DNA of 64,000 nucleotides from Ganoderma boninense (GCA_002900995.3 CM035307.1:124001-188000); one strand, 5' to 3'. Shown: positions 10,579 to 21,145, counted from the first letter of the stretch. Numbers and translations: made by a program. The notes: generated by a model not told the origin, from the sequence alone.

Positions 10579-11465
10579 ATGAGGTGCGTCCTACCATCGA
10601 CCCCAACGTCGTCCGCAATGCTGACGTCTCTTCTCCGTTTAGCGGAAGCAAGCTCTCAGTGTCAAGCGTGCGGGGCTCTATCCAGGAGCTCCTCGCCTCC
10701 GCCAACGGCGAGAAGAGGCGCAACTTTGTCGAGACCGTCGAGCTCCAGATCGGTCTCAAGAACTACGACCCCCAGCGCGACAAGCGTTTCTCGGGCACCG
10801 TCAAGTGAGTCCTCCCCGCCCCATCCGAGCATTCCGCCGCAGCGCCAACCCCCGCGCCGAATCCCAGGCTCCCCATGTCCCCCGCCCCGCATGTCCATCT
10901 GCATTCTCGCCGATGCCGCCGACGTTCGATCGCGCCAAGCAGATCGACCTTGAGTACAAGTCCGTCGACGACTTGAAGAAGCTCAACAAGAACAAGAAGC
11001 TCGTCAAGAAGCTCGCCAAGCAGTACGACGCCTTCCTCGCCTCCGAGGCCCTGATCAAGCAGATCCCCCGTCTTCTCGGTCCCGGTCTCTCCAAGGGTAC
11101 GCGTTCGTCGTCGCGTTTCCCTGTACCCCGCTCACCTGTCCTTCCGCAGCTGGCAAGTTCCCGACGCCCGTCTCGCACGCCGAGGACCTCCAGAACAAGC
11201 TCACTGAGGTCCGCTCGACCATCAAGTTCCAGCTCAAGAAGGTTCTCTGCTTGGGTGTCGCCGTCGGCCACGTCCAGATGACCGACGACCAGGTCCTCGG
11301 CAACGTCATGCTGAGTGCGTCCCGTCCCCCCCTCCTTCCAAGCTGGATATCCTGACATCGTCTCTAGGCATCAACTTCCTTGTGTCGCTCCTCAAGAAGA
11401 ACTGGCAGAACGTCAAGTCGCTCCACATCAAGTCGACCATGGGCAAGCCCATCCGTCTCTACTAG
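10579..11465 (+). CDS. RPL10A: ribosomal protein uL1 (L10a), with base-level frame breaks in exon 3
   Basis: Cytosolic large-subunit protein of the L1 stalk. The exon model is ATGAG at 10579-10583, 10643-10804, an exon 3 ending at 11096, 11150-11314 and 11368-11465 (TAG). It gives the expected N-terminus [18 protein letters not shown], then [67 protein letters not shown] and a C-terminal [11 protein letters not shown]. The five-nucleotide first exon decides the start and is typical of ribosomal protein genes. At the start of exon 3 (about 10870-10940) the conserved [25 protein letters not shown] region cannot be read in one frame: two bases seem missing and one T extra (GACGTTCGATCG). For an essential gene this points to sequence error, though a pseudogene is not excluded. 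Confidence 0.9.
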
Positions 11466-12124
11466 GCGCTTCGCGTTCTCCTCGGCCGCCTCTCGTGATC
11501 GGCGGACGGGCTGAGGGCGGTGGAGGGAGACGGACGGGTTGAGGGGGCACACGCGCACGCGCAGGCTGCAATGCACAACATGAAGCCCCGCACGCTTGGA
11601 CCAACGGCTTCGGAGAGGGCTGGGAGCCGATTGGGAGCTGATGCAGCTTCGTGCGTATTTCTCGTGTGTCTCTTCGACTCGGACGGTTTCCTCTTCTCGT
11701 CGAGCGCTGGCGGATGTTCTATGCGATGTATCATTATGGGGATATGCCTGTACGCGTTATGTAGCAATGACCATCCATGAAGGATACTTGTTCGTACCTT
11801 GCTGATGAGGGCGGTCATCGCCCCCCCTCAACAGATGACCTCAATTGTGTAGTTCTAAGGTGGGAGCGAGTTGCGTGCTTATTTCTGAGCCTAACCAACT
11901 GGCGAGTTCAGTTGGACGAAGACAGTGGACCACCCGCTTGCTTGTCGCCCGCGCCTGCGTCGACGCGGAGTCGGACTAGATTCTTGTCAGCGTTCGGCTC
12001 CATTCTCGCCCTCGAGACTGGGGCAAGACTGGAGTGCTCCTTTCATGTCACCGTGTCTAGATCCCATGAAGTCCCATTATTCTTCCACATCGCGCCACAG
12101 AATACATACGTGCTAGGTATATTT
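11466..12124. other. convergent intergenic region
   Basis: Lies between the 3' end of the L10a gene and the 3' end of the minus-strand gene at 12.1-13.2 kb, so it should hold two 3' UTRs. I see no repeat, RNA gene or coding frame that I can defend. Confidence 0.4.
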
Positions 12125-13163
12125 TCAGGATTTAGTAACGCCTTCGTCGCGATCAGCAATCGTGGCGGACAGCGAGCTTTCCGTGGGATGGGGATAATAC
12201 CTGGCGCGAGGAAACATTAGTCCGCACCTCACACAACGCACTGACTGACTCTTTCTGACATACTTCGAGACCAGCTCCAAAACCTGGTCACCTAGCTCCC
12301 GCGTTCTATTCCACTGCGTCGCCGTGTACAGGTCGTCCAGGTTCCTCAGCTTGCGAGCCCGCGCGCACTCCGCTATCCGCTCCAGAATGGTGTTGCCCAT
12401 GATCATCCCGGGCCCAAGATTGCGCAAGATCGCAACGCCATAACGAGCTTGGGTCGCGTCGCGTCGGAGCTTGTTCAGCGCAAGGCAGAACTCACGATCC
12501 TTATCAGTCATGACATACTCGGCCGCAGGCTCGCTGGGCACGGGAGACGGGCAACTTTGAGAAGGTGCCAGTGGTCGAGGGACTTGGGGAGGTAATGGGG
12601 AACTAGAGGCGGGATGCGGACGTTGTTCTATAATCACTGGCGGGGGCTCTGTATCCCTAAGTCGCTCTTGAATTCGTTGAACCCGAGGATAACGTGACAA
12701 GTCAACATCGTTTAGGACAAGCAAGAGTTCGGCACTCTCCTCTGCAGTGAGCTGGAGCATATCCTGCCAAAAATTGAGATCAAGTTGGCATTTTCACGAG
12801 GAGGAGATAGAGCACTGGGTCTAACTTACGTCGTCGCTTGACTCTTAGACCGGTTGTGAAGTTGAACGTTGAATAGGCGTCAAATTCCCAAAGGGGCGTC
12901 TGTCTTTCCCGATGGGGATTCACCGGAGCAATCGTCGCGACCACCAAAAGAGTATCCTGGAGGGGAGCAGCCTCCACGCCTTCGAGATCCATGTGAAATT
13001 CAAGGGATCGCTCAAATTGATATCGACTACTAGCAAATGGAAAAGAAGAGGTCGCACCAACCTGTGGGTCGTTACATACACTACTTGTACTCGTACGATG
13101 ATCAAGCGATAGCTGGCCACTCTTTTCACCTTCGAATACCCGGTCTCCGGAACGATTCAGACA
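12125..13163 (-). CDS. unrecognised protein, at least two exons
   Basis: I do not recognise the family. A minus-strand exon of about 13163-12832 follows an acceptor (CATATAG) and stays open through ELCLNRSGDRVFEGEKSG, DLEGVEAAPLQDTLLVVATI and TPLWEFDAYSTFNFTTGLRV. It ends at a GTAAGT donor. The next exon starts after TTGGCAG near 12765 (DMLQLTAEESAELLLVLNDV), runs through a Pro-rich spacer at about 12660-12530 and then a helical, conserved-looking block (TDKDREFCLALNKLRRDATQ, NTILERIAECARARKLRNL, TRELGDQVLELVSKY). A donor GTATGT near 12265 may lead to a short last exon, or the frame may run on to 12125. The true start probably lies in an exon upstream of 13163. No signal peptide or membrane segment is visible. 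Confidence 0.5.
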
Positions 13164-13534
13164 CAGTTCGTTCTATATGATGTCAGGACAGGAACGAGCA
13201 CTGGTATCTAGGCTTGTGCTGGACCTGGCTACTACCTTCCCCCGACGTCAGGCAGGTACCAAGGAGGACCATCTTCAACCACTATGGTCATACTTACACA
13301 TTATCATACAGTACAGCTCCCGCTTCGCCGTTGAAGCTGTCGAACCCGCTTTCCTACCGATATCTGTGCCTGGTCCTCGAACATAGTGTCGTCTCCTCGA
13401 GCCCCGGTGACCATCGTGCCTTGCAGTCATGCGCTCACAGAGTTCCCCAACACCCCGCAGAGGACCTTCTGCACTTGTTCTGTACCCCTCGGAGTCCTTC
13501 GATAGCGTCTCTCCCGAAAACTGTGTGGCTTCTC

Positions 13535-13710
13535 TGTCCTGAATCCAACCCAGCGCACTCGAGCAAAACCCCCGCGTTCTGCGGCCCTCCCTGCCAATCG
13601 AGCGGATCTGCCACAACGCCGGGGGCTTCCTGCTTCTTGCGCCCTTAACGCGAACGCTCCCGAACACTACGAGCTGGAATTGTCAACATGCTCTCACCGC
13701 AGGGCCTACC
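13535..13710. repeat. diverged dispersed repeat, copy 1
   Basis: Resembles 41289-41505 in the same orientation. Shared stretches include AATCCAACCCAGCGCACTCG, CTGCTTCTTGCGC and CGAGCTGGAAT followed by AACATGCTCTC. It lies just upstream of the WSC gene, while the other copy lies upstream of a dynamin pseudogene. It may be a shared promoter or an old transposon fragment. Confidence 0.6.
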
Positions 13711-13737
13711 ACTTTCATTTTTCCCCTCACGGCCGCA

Positions 13738-13748
13738 CACATAAAACG
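13738..13748 (+). promoter_or_regulatory. TATA-like box of the WSC gene
   Basis: CACATAAAACG lies about 95 bp upstream of the ATG at 13838, a plausible distance for a fungal core promoter. This is inferred from position and sequence only. Confidence 0.35.
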
Positions 13749-13837
13749 AGGCCCCTCGCATCCATCGTTCTGCGCGCTCAAACGTAGGCGTCCAGTCACC
13801 AAGTCCAAGTCCAGTCGCAGCCGCTAAACCACCCGCC

Positions 13838-14602
13838 ATGATCCTCACCACCGTGCTCGTCGCCCTCGCCCTCGCCCATGCCACCCGCGCCTTTCGCGCC
13901 CCCCTCCATCCCGCTCAACTGGACGACGCTCTCGCCCTGCGCGGTCGACAACCCGGCGCGGATCATCGCAGACGATGTGACCACCATCGTCGCCGACAAC
14001 ACGCCCGCGTCCTGCATACCTCGTGCGCCGCGCTCGGGTTCGGGTACGCCGGCGTCGAGTTCGGCGACGAGTGCCACTGCGGCACGGGGCTCAAGGCCCC
14101 GCTCAACGACAGCGCCGCGGCAGTGTGCGACATGGCCTGCCCTGGGGACGCCACTCTCGCCTGCGGGGGGGCGTGGAGCATCCAGGTTCGTACGATGCTA
14201 TCCGAGTCGCTGGGGAGCATCCTGATCCACAAGACGATACTGACTGAACGTACGCTCATGCAGGTGTACACGGTCCCCGCCCTGCGTCCCGGGACCTGGG
14301 CGTACCAGGGCTGCATCGTCGACACCGCCGAGGCCCCGGCGTTCAACACTTCAGCGTTGCAGATCGTCGCCTCCAACCTCGACCTCGTGAACCAATGCCT
14401 CCAGGCATGCGCGCACGCCGGTTTTTCATTTGCGGGAGTCGAGAACGCCAGCGAGTGCCTCTGCACAAACGACGGGATCGCTGTCGGGGCCGTAGCCGCG
14501 AACGACACTGAGTGTAGCTCGTTGTGTCCGCTCCCGGGCGACGCGGGATTCGAGTTTTGTGGAGGGGTGGAGAGGCTTGGCGTGTTCGAGTTCACGGGGT
14601 GA
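13838..14602 (+). CDS. secreted WSC-domain protein (two WSC domains), frame broken in domain 1
   Basis: Probably a secreted or wall-associated carbohydrate-binding protein. The ATG at 13838 starts a signal peptide (MILTTVLVALALAHA). WSC domain 1 begins in another frame (LNWTTLSPCAVDNPARI, ADDVTTIVADNTPASC) and returns to the first frame at CAALGFGYAGVEFGDECHCG, so one base seems extra near 13870-13890 and one missing near 14015. An in-frame 78-bp intron is likely at 14186-14263 (GTTCGT to CATGCAG). Domain 2 is complete: GTWAYQGCIVDT, CLQACAHAGFSFAGVENASE, CLC and FEFCGG. The eight-cysteine pattern is typical of WSC domains found in fungal stress sensors and oxidases; no transmembrane helix follows. 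The frame break may be sequence error. Confidence 0.72.
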   Translation: MILTTVLVALALAHATRAFRAPLHPAQLDDALALRGRQPGADHRRRCDHHRRRQHARVLHTSCAALGFGYAGVEFGDECHCGTGLKAPLNDSAAAVCDMACPGDATLACGGAWSIQVRTMLSESLGSILIHKTILTERTLMQVYTVPALRPGTWAYQGCIVDTAEAPAFNTSALQIVASNLDLVNQCLQACAHAGFSFAGVENASECLCTNDGIAVGAVAANDTECSSLCPLPGDAGFEFCGGVERLGVFEFTG

Positions 14603-14819
14603 TCGAGAGTGACCGACGTCGAGGTCGAGGACTGATTCATATACCCGCCGCCGTCTTTAACAGCACGGTCTCACACTGCTCGTGCGTCGTCGCAGTAGCC
14701 GCTAGTTCCAAGAAAAAAACCTAGTCATTAGCTGTTCCTCGGGATATCCGATACAAGCATGTGTTAGTACATACAGGGAGAATAGCAAGAGGTCCCCACA
14801 TTTCGCATTTCGTTCATTT

Positions 14820-16969
14820 CTAGTCATCGTCCTCGGCCTCCGGCTCGCCATCCAGCTCCATCTCCTCCGCCTCCTCCCGCGACATCTCCCCATCCACGTC
14901 CCCATCCACGTCCCCGTCTCTGTCTCGATCACCCACCTTGACCCCATTCCCGAACCCACCTCCAACCCCGTTCACCACCCGCCCATGGTCGTAGCCCCGC
15001 ACACCGGCACGCACCCGCTCCGTAATGACCCTCTTCACCGGGTCCCACACCGCCCCGCTCTCAAAGAACCGCCTCTTCTTCCCGCCCGCGCTCCCGCTCC
15101 ACGCCGGCCCGTGCCCATGTCCGCACCCATCGTCGTCATCACGATCCAGCGCAAGTTCACGCTCAAACTCAGGCGGCAGGCGCGGCACGTCGAAATACTG
15201 GGATGTGACAATACTCATGCGTTTCCGCCCACTTCGTAGCCGGTGCGAGGAACGGCGGTGTCTGCGACGGGTGCCAGACTCGCGGTCCGAGTCGTCGTTG
15301 CCGTCGTCGGTCGACTCCGCCTCCGAGTCCGTCTGGTCCGACTGCGTCTGGAGGTCGTAAACGTGACGTGCGTGCTCTGTCACAAGAAGAATACAACGCC
15401 CGTCAGATGAGCGGGCGAGAATAACGCGAGGAGGCACAGACGTACGTGCGAGTCGCTCGTCGAGGTCGTCGATGGGCGCGTGGGCGTGGACACCGCCGAG
15501 ACCGAGGTGCTCAGCGAGCCCCTCGCGCGGGACGTCGTGCATCTGCACCGACGGCGCGGGGCTCAGCTCCGACAGATACCGCAAACACTTCTCCCTGCAT
15601 CCCCACTTAGTATTTCCCACGCGGTATAACGAGCATTCTATGCCCACGCACCGAATTTCGTCCAGCGACCCATCCTTCATATTCAGGTCCTCGACGTTGT
15701 TCTCGAGCACTTCCAGCCGGTACCGCGGGCCGAACCACTCGAAGTACTCGTTCCACGGCAGGTTGGGGTCGATGTCTTGCTCGATGCCGAGTGCGCACGC
15801 CGTCTCGTACGTCCACGCGCGTGCGACGTTCTTCACCGTGTACCCGCCGCCGCCGAGGAGCATCATCGGGATGTTCTTCGAGCGCACGTACTGGACGCAG
15901 TGCGCGTGGCCGTGCATGGTGAGGTTGAGCCCCCCGAGCTTGTCGCCGGAGAGCGAGTCCGCGCCGCACTGGAGCACGATCGCAGAGGGACGGAACACGT
16001 CCAGGATTTTGTCGAACACCTGCGACGCGTGGTTGTCAACGAATGGACGTGGATCGGATGAGCGCATACGTACTGGCTCGAAGATGCTTTCGTACGACTT
16101 GTCAGTGATCCCGTCCTTTAGCGGAACATTTACCGCGTATCCCATGCCCTTACCCCTCCCGCGGTCTTCGAGCAGGCCTGTTCCTGGGAAGAACTCGCCG
16201 AACTTGTGGAGGGACAAGGTCATGACGCGGTCGGTGACCCAGAACGCCTCCTCGACACCGTCACCGTGATGGCAGTCAATGTCGATGTAGAGCACGCGGG
16301 GGACGTAGCGGAGCATCTCGAGGATGCCGAGGACAATATCGTTGATGTAGCAGAAGCCGGACGCCTCGCGCTTCTTGGCATGGTGGAGGCCGCCTGCCCA
16401 GTTTATGGCGATGTCGGAGTGACCCTCCATGAGACGGTTGGCAGCGGCTGTTGGCCATGGTGGTCGGGAGACGAAGGACACGAGACCGAGGAGAGGACGC
16501 ACCGATGGAGCCGCCGGCTGAAATGGACGAGAACTCAAAGACGCCCTCGAAGGGGGGGTTGTCATCTCCGACAAGAAAGCGAGTGCCTTGGTAGGAGAGC
16601 CTTCGTGCGTTGTCTGGGGTGACTCTGGAGAGAAAGTTGATGTATTCGTCTGTGTGGAAGCGTGTCATGGCCTCCGGGGAAGCGCGTTTGGGACGCTAAA
16701 CGGCGGCAGCGTTGGTGTTTACGGGTGTATGCGGCATGCGAGTTGAGAACGAGAGAAAACGTACGAGAACATGCATCTTGGGAAGCATGTCGTATGCCTG
16801 GACAAGTTCGTGGGTGATTCGCATGCGCTGTGGCTTCATGGCATGGTGGACGCCGTAGGAGTAAGAGCCGACATCGGCTGGGGGAAGGATTGGAGGGAAA
16901 ATGGGAGGACAGCGGGCAGGAGAACTCACGGTCATAGTAGTAGGAGATCCTCCTCTTGGACGTGTCCAT
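14820..16969 (-). CDS. RPD3: class I histone deacetylase (RPD3 type)
   Basis: Zinc-dependent lysine deacetylase acting on histone tails in nuclear corepressor complexes. The start at 16969 gives [20 protein letters not shown] after joining a short exon 1 to exon 2 (acceptor TTCCCCCAG). Then come [40 protein letters not shown] and [20 protein letters not shown]. The active site is visible as [51 protein letters not shown] and [17 protein letters not shown]. Introns are also evident at FEP/VFDK, DEIR/EKC and ERLA/EHAR. The roughly 130-residue C-terminal tail is acidic and basic by turns, ending Asp/Glu-rich. [15 protein letters not shown] favours RPD3 over HOS2. The gene converges with the WSC gene (217 bp apart) and diverges from the F-box gene. 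Confidence 0.93.
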
Positions 16970-17160
16970 CGTACCAGGTCCTCGCAGGAGTTAAACACCT
17001 CACGGGCGGACTCGAGTGTGGAACGAACGGCAGAGGACGATCGGGGTCGAGGACTCGAGAGTTGTCAATGAGCTGTAGAGAAAGTGGCCTGCAACAGCAA
17101 GTAGGGCAATGCAGGGAGAAAATAAACGACCAGGTGCAGAGAGGGAGGAGGGAGGAAGTA

Positions 17161-17210
17161 GAAGGAAGGAGGAGGAGGAGGAGGAGGAGGAGGAAGGAGG
17201 AAAGGAGTGG
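17161..17210. repeat. AGG-type purine microsatellite
   Basis: A run of GGA/GGAG units in the 313-bp spacer between the divergent HDAC and F-box genes. Polypurine tracts are common near fungal promoters. Confidence 0.8.
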
Positions 17211-17282
17211 CCGCGAGATGTTGAAGGCGAAGCGGCGTGGCTGAGAATTATCTCAGATCCTTAACTGATCGCATCTAGATCT

Positions 17283-19199
17283 ATGTTTCAAACGCAGCGC
17301 TCGCAGGCGCCTATCACTCCAGCCCTCCTCCTCGACTCGTCGCCACCACCGTCAAGGACGTGCACTCAACTCCTTCCCCTGCCATTCGACCACAATTTTT
17401 CACCAAGGACGCAGCTTAAGGGAACGACACAAATGGATGTGAGACAACCCATTTCAATAAACAGTCGACTACTCATAGCTGACCCCCGCCATGACCTTCA
17501 GATCCCACGGACCTCCCTTCCTCAAGAAGTCCTCCTCACCATCTTCAAGCTCACCGATCCACCCGCACACCTTTATGTACCTGATGTACGCAAAGGGCCT
17601 AGGAATCCTTGGTCGCGCTCTCTCAGGACCAAGAAGTCTCTTGCTCTCGTCTGCAAGCTATGGGCTCCCCCCGCAACAGAGTTTCTCTATTCCCACGTCG
17701 TTCTCAGGAGGATGGGCCAAATATCCGCCCTCGCAAACACCTTCCGTACCGATACAAGTGATAACCTTTCTACCCTCGTCCGCTCCCTCTCCCTCGATAT
17801 GTGTGTCATCTTGTCTCACTGCGCTCATGCCCTCCACGAAGACCTTCAGTACATCCTCACCCGCTGTACAATGCTCCTTTCGTTTACTTGGAACCCTCAT
17901 CCCCATCCACGCTTTGAGCTTGGTCCGGTTCCTTTGTCTGCACAGCTTCCACACAACTACGCCGCCTTCAACCCGAGTTGGATCATTCGCATCTCCCCCG
18001 TCATCGCCTCCAAGTCCCGCCTTCTGACCTTGTCCCTCGATATCCCAACAGATCCAGACGACTTGCCCTATCTCGTAAAACTCCTTTCCTCTACACCGCA
18101 TCTCACATCTCTCCACCTCGGCCCAGTTTCACTGCAATCCAGCGATCTTACGAACGACCCCTGGTCGACTCTCCCTGACCTCGTCTTCCCTGCCCTCAGC
18201 TCCCTCTCCATCCACTGCGACATCCTGCACTTCGTCCATTACGTCACTCAGCAATGGACCATGCCCCATCTCGCGTCCCTGTACAGCAAAGCCGACTTCC
18301 CGATCTCCATTCTCTCAGCGCACGGCCAGCACCTCACCTACCTCCACATCTACTCCGAGCGGTCCGGCCTCTACCCCCCCGCCAACTCCTCCCTCCTTCC
18401 CCGCCTGCACGAGCTCTGCCCCCGCCTCGAACACCTCGTCGTGCCCCTCGGCCCCCGCGAGCGCGCCGCGCTCAACCTCGTCTCGCCCTCCCTCCGCTAC
18501 CTCGACCTCACCGCCTTCCCCTCCGTCGCTGCCTATCGCGCGATCGTGCTCGCCCCCACCGCGCGCGCCCCGCGCCTCAGGAAGGTCCGCATGGTCATGG
18601 GCTCCCCGACGTGCGACTCTTTCCCGCTGCGCTTCCACCCCACGCGCCTCCCGGGCTCGGACCGCGCGCTCGAGGACCTCGCGGACGTCCCCTGGGCAGA
18701 CGGCGACTCAGACGACGGCGACGTCGCGGACTGGCTGGTGAGCACGACGGGCGGGATCGCGGAGTGGTGCCCAGAGGGGCTCGTGCGGCAGCACTCGTGG
18801 GCGGTCATCCTCGACGAGCGCTGCGAGGGCAGCTTGCCGCCCGAAGGCTTTTGGGACTCCACCGTCCCGGACGACAACGCGACGGACTCGGAGGGCGAGT
18901 ACGAGTACGAGTCGCGCCCTACGAGCCCCGTGAGCTCGCAGTCGGACACGGACATGGACGACGAGGTCGGGGGCCGAGATGACGATGGTGAGATAGGCGA
19001 GGGGCGGGAAGAGGACGGCGGGGGCTCGGACTCGGATATGGAGCGCGAGTGGTTCGAGCTGGAGCCGGAGATGCCGCCGTACCCGAACAAGGTCCAGTTC
19101 GTCGACGACCCGCTGGACTCGAGCCGGGGTCAGTACGACCGCGAGACGATACTCGAACGGTTTGCGCAGAGCCAGCTCGGAGACTTTCTTCTGCAATGA
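17283..19199 (+). CDS. F-box protein, single exon
   Basis: Probable substrate adaptor of an SCF ubiquitin ligase. The F-box is LPQEVLLTIFKLTDPPAHLY followed by SLALVCKLWAPPATEFLYSH at about residues 79-140. After it comes a long Leu-rich region with repeated hydrophobic strands (LSLDMCVILSHCAHALHEDL, HLTSLHLGPVSLQ, YLDLTAFPSVAAYRA), resembling the leucine-rich C-terminal domains of agaricomycete F-box proteins. The last 130 residues are strongly acidic. I see no intron. The ATG at 17283 gives 638 residues, but the ATG at about 17433 (MDVRQPISINSRL) removes a low-complexity leader and is a realistic alternative. The target is unknown. Confidence 0.85.
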   Translation: MFQTQRSQAPITPALLLDSSPPPSRTCTQLLPLPFDHNFSPRTQLKGTTQMDVRQPISINSRLLIADPRHDLQIPRTSLPQEVLLTIFKLTDPPAHLYVPDVRKGPRNPWSRSLRTKKSLALVCKLWAPPATEFLYSHVVLRRMGQISALANTFRTDTSDNLSTLVRSLSLDMCVILSHCAHALHEDLQYILTRCTMLLSFTWNPHPHPRFELGPVPLSAQLPHNYAAFNPSWIIRISPVIASKSRLLTLSLDIPTDPDDLPYLVKLLSSTPHLTSLHLGPVSLQSSDLTNDPWSTLPDLVFPALSSLSIHCDILHFVHYVTQQWTMPHLASLYSKADFPISILSAHGQHLTYLHIYSERSGLYPPANSSLLPRLHELCPRLEHLVVPLGPRERAALNLVSPSLRYLDLTAFPSVAAYRAIVLAPTARAPRLRKVRMVMGSPTCDSFPLRFHPTRLPGSDRALEDLADVPWADGDSDDGDVADWLVSTTGGIAEWCPEGLVRQHSWAVILDERCEGSLPPEGFWDSTVPDDNATDSEGEYEYESRPTSPVSSQSDTDMDDEVGGRDDDGEIGEGREEDGGGSDSDMEREWFELEPEMPPYPNKVQFVDDPLDSSRGQYDRETILERFAQSQLGDFLLQ

Positions 19200-19398
19200 T
19201 GACCGTGGGGTGTCAGTCGTCCATTAAGACGAGATCATGTCTGCCATAGTTACATGTACTGGTACATATCGTCCATGTATCGCATTGTCCAAGGTCTAGC
19301 CAGAGGTACGTACGTCTCAACAACCCTGCAGAGAGACGATGAGCCACCATCTGGGGTTCCCCAATAACATAACTTGAAATACTCACCGCGCGTCCGAT

Positions 19399-20621
19399 TC
19401 ATGCAGAGCTATACGATGGCGGCAGCATGCCCTCGTTGTACAGCCGCAAGCCCGAGTCCACAGCGACGGCCGGAGCCGGCGGAACCTCTCCCTGCCCCTC
19501 GCCCTGCCTTCTCTCTCCCTGTCCCTGAGCGACGGCATGCAGCAAATTCTGTGCTAAAGACAGCACCTCCTCCGGCAAGCGTGTCGGCCCAGGTCGCTCA
19601 TGATGCGGTTGGCGAGCGAGGAGGCCCGCACCCGACTCGGCCATGGACGCGTCGTCCCCAGGGTACGTCGAGGCGGCGTTCTCCGAGACCGCCCCAGTAC
19701 TGGACACGACGTTCAGTCTGCTGGCGGATATCGGGACGACGGGGCCGATTGCAGACATGGTGGTGGACGACGGCCCTGCAGACTCGGATACGGTCGGGGA
19801 GGGCAGGATGGGGGGGCTACCTGCCTTCCGCCTGGGTGAAACGGCCACAGCGGTCCCGTCGGGGCTCGGGGTTTGGTATGGCTCGACGCGAACTGCGTCA
19901 GTGGTCAGTGGACTGATGCGAGCATCCAACGCAAGGAAGAGGCGCACTCGCAGAGCGTTTGTGGCGGCGTTTCAGCCGCACGATATATACGACCAGGAGA
20001 ACGATGACGAGGACGAGGCCCCCTGCTATGCCACCGATGATCCCCCCTGCCGTCTTCACACTGATGGATTTCGGCCCGGAGCCACTAGCACTGATAGATG
20101 CGGGCGTTTCGGTCACGGCTGGGACGCCCGGCGACGATCCGGTCGGGTTTTGAGACGTGGATGCGTAGACGAGAAAGAAGTCCAGCCAGAACATGTTCGG
20201 GCTCGTCCCGTTCATGTTCGTGATCACGAGCTCATGGTCTCCGTCTGCAGAGAGGTCGAGCTTCGAGAAAAAGGTCACGTTCAGGATCGAGGGGCCCGAC
20301 GGGGTGAACGGCGCGGTGTAGTTCGCCACGACGGTGCCGTCGATGGCGTACTGCGTCGTGGGCTGCCCCGCGACATCGCTCGGCTGGAGGGTGCCGAATA
20401 CCTGGATCCCTGTGCCTGCGCGATGCTCTCAGAACACACATGCGGCTTCACGTGAACTGCGGGGGGAGCTCACCTGTGAACGCGAGCGACGCTGTCTGTC
20501 CCGCTTGTGACACGCCGTGTCTCGTATGGTCTACCTCCGGGACGAGGTTCGGGACCCAGGTCCAGTTATGAGAGTACTGTACCGCGGGGTTGCTGTCGTC
20601 AATGAGAGTGGGAGAGGACAT
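19399..20621 (-). CDS. single-pass membrane protein, paralogue 1 of a four-member family (C-terminal PPxY)
   Basis: No function is known to me. Exon 1 (20621 to about 20473) encodes MSSPTLIDDSNPAVQYSHNW and EVDHTRHGVSQAG, with no classical signal peptide. Exon 2 encodes the rest of the ectodomain: DGTVVANYTAPFTPSGPS, LNVTFFSKLDLSADGDHELV and ITNMNGTSPNMFWLDFFLVY. A short Ser/Thr linker leads to a transmembrane helix (GIIGGIAGGLVLVIVLLVVY) and a basic stop-transfer RLKRRHKR. After an intron (GTGCGC to GACGCAG, near 19.9 kb) the cytosolic tail is Ser/Pro-rich and ends DSGLRLYNEGMLPPSYSSA, containing PPSY. The layout resembles fungal SKG6/MID2-like sensors. The paralogues are at 22.0, 35.0 and 57.8 kb. 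Confidence 0.8.
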
Positions 20622-20766
20622 GGCAGACCTTCGTACAGATGATCGCTGAACGGCGCAAGAGGGGGAGAGCTCGTCCACCGGAGGGGGAAGAAGAGAAGAG
20701 ACTCATCTCAGGCACTGGCTTTGATGAAAGATGCCTGCCATGTTTACGTGAGAGGTCCGTGTGGGA

Positions 20767-20774
20767 CCGTTACG
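20767..20774. repeat. 8-bp target site duplication (left copy)
   Basis: CCGTTACG directly before the MITE and again directly after it at 21138-21145. Confidence 0.85.
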
Positions 20775-21137
20775 AGGACCCCTGACAATAGGTGGGGAGG
20801 CTGGATCCGGTTTGCCCGTAAGGGACCCAAAACACCCGGATTTTTTTTGGCGGAATTTGAGCTCAAACCTCTGGATTTTATCCAGCATCGAGACTTTTTT
20901 CGGCCAAAATCACCCGGATTTTTAGGATCCAGGGGCCTCCGGAGGCCCGTTTTGGGCGCTCGGCGGGCGCTTCGCGCCCGCCTTCCCGCCGACCCCAGCC
21001 ATTATCCGGACAAATGCACCGGCCTGTGGTCAATTTTGGGCCTTTCATATCCGGATTGGATCCGGCATCCGGGTCCCAAATCGACCCAAAATATCTGGAT
21101 TCACGCTCCAGCATTGCCACCTATTGTCAGGGGTCCT
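20775..21137. mobile_element. hAT-type MITE, 363 bp
   Basis: Terminal inverted repeats are perfect over 21 bp (20775-20795, starting AGGACCCCTGACAATAGG, against 21117-21137). They are flanked by an exact 8-bp duplication CCGTTACG. An 8-bp duplication and short inverted repeats fit a non-autonomous hAT element. The interior is GC-rich with further imperfect inverted segments (GGATCCGG near both ends) and has no coding frame. It lies about 150 bp upstream of the start of membrane-protein paralogue 1. Confidence 0.88.
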
Positions 21138-21145
21138 CCGTTACG

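Noticed and set aside
18254..18982. A 242-codon plus-strand frame inside the F-box gene
   Set aside because: Composition is almost only Pro, Arg and Ala. It is a frame shadow of the F-box reading frame.
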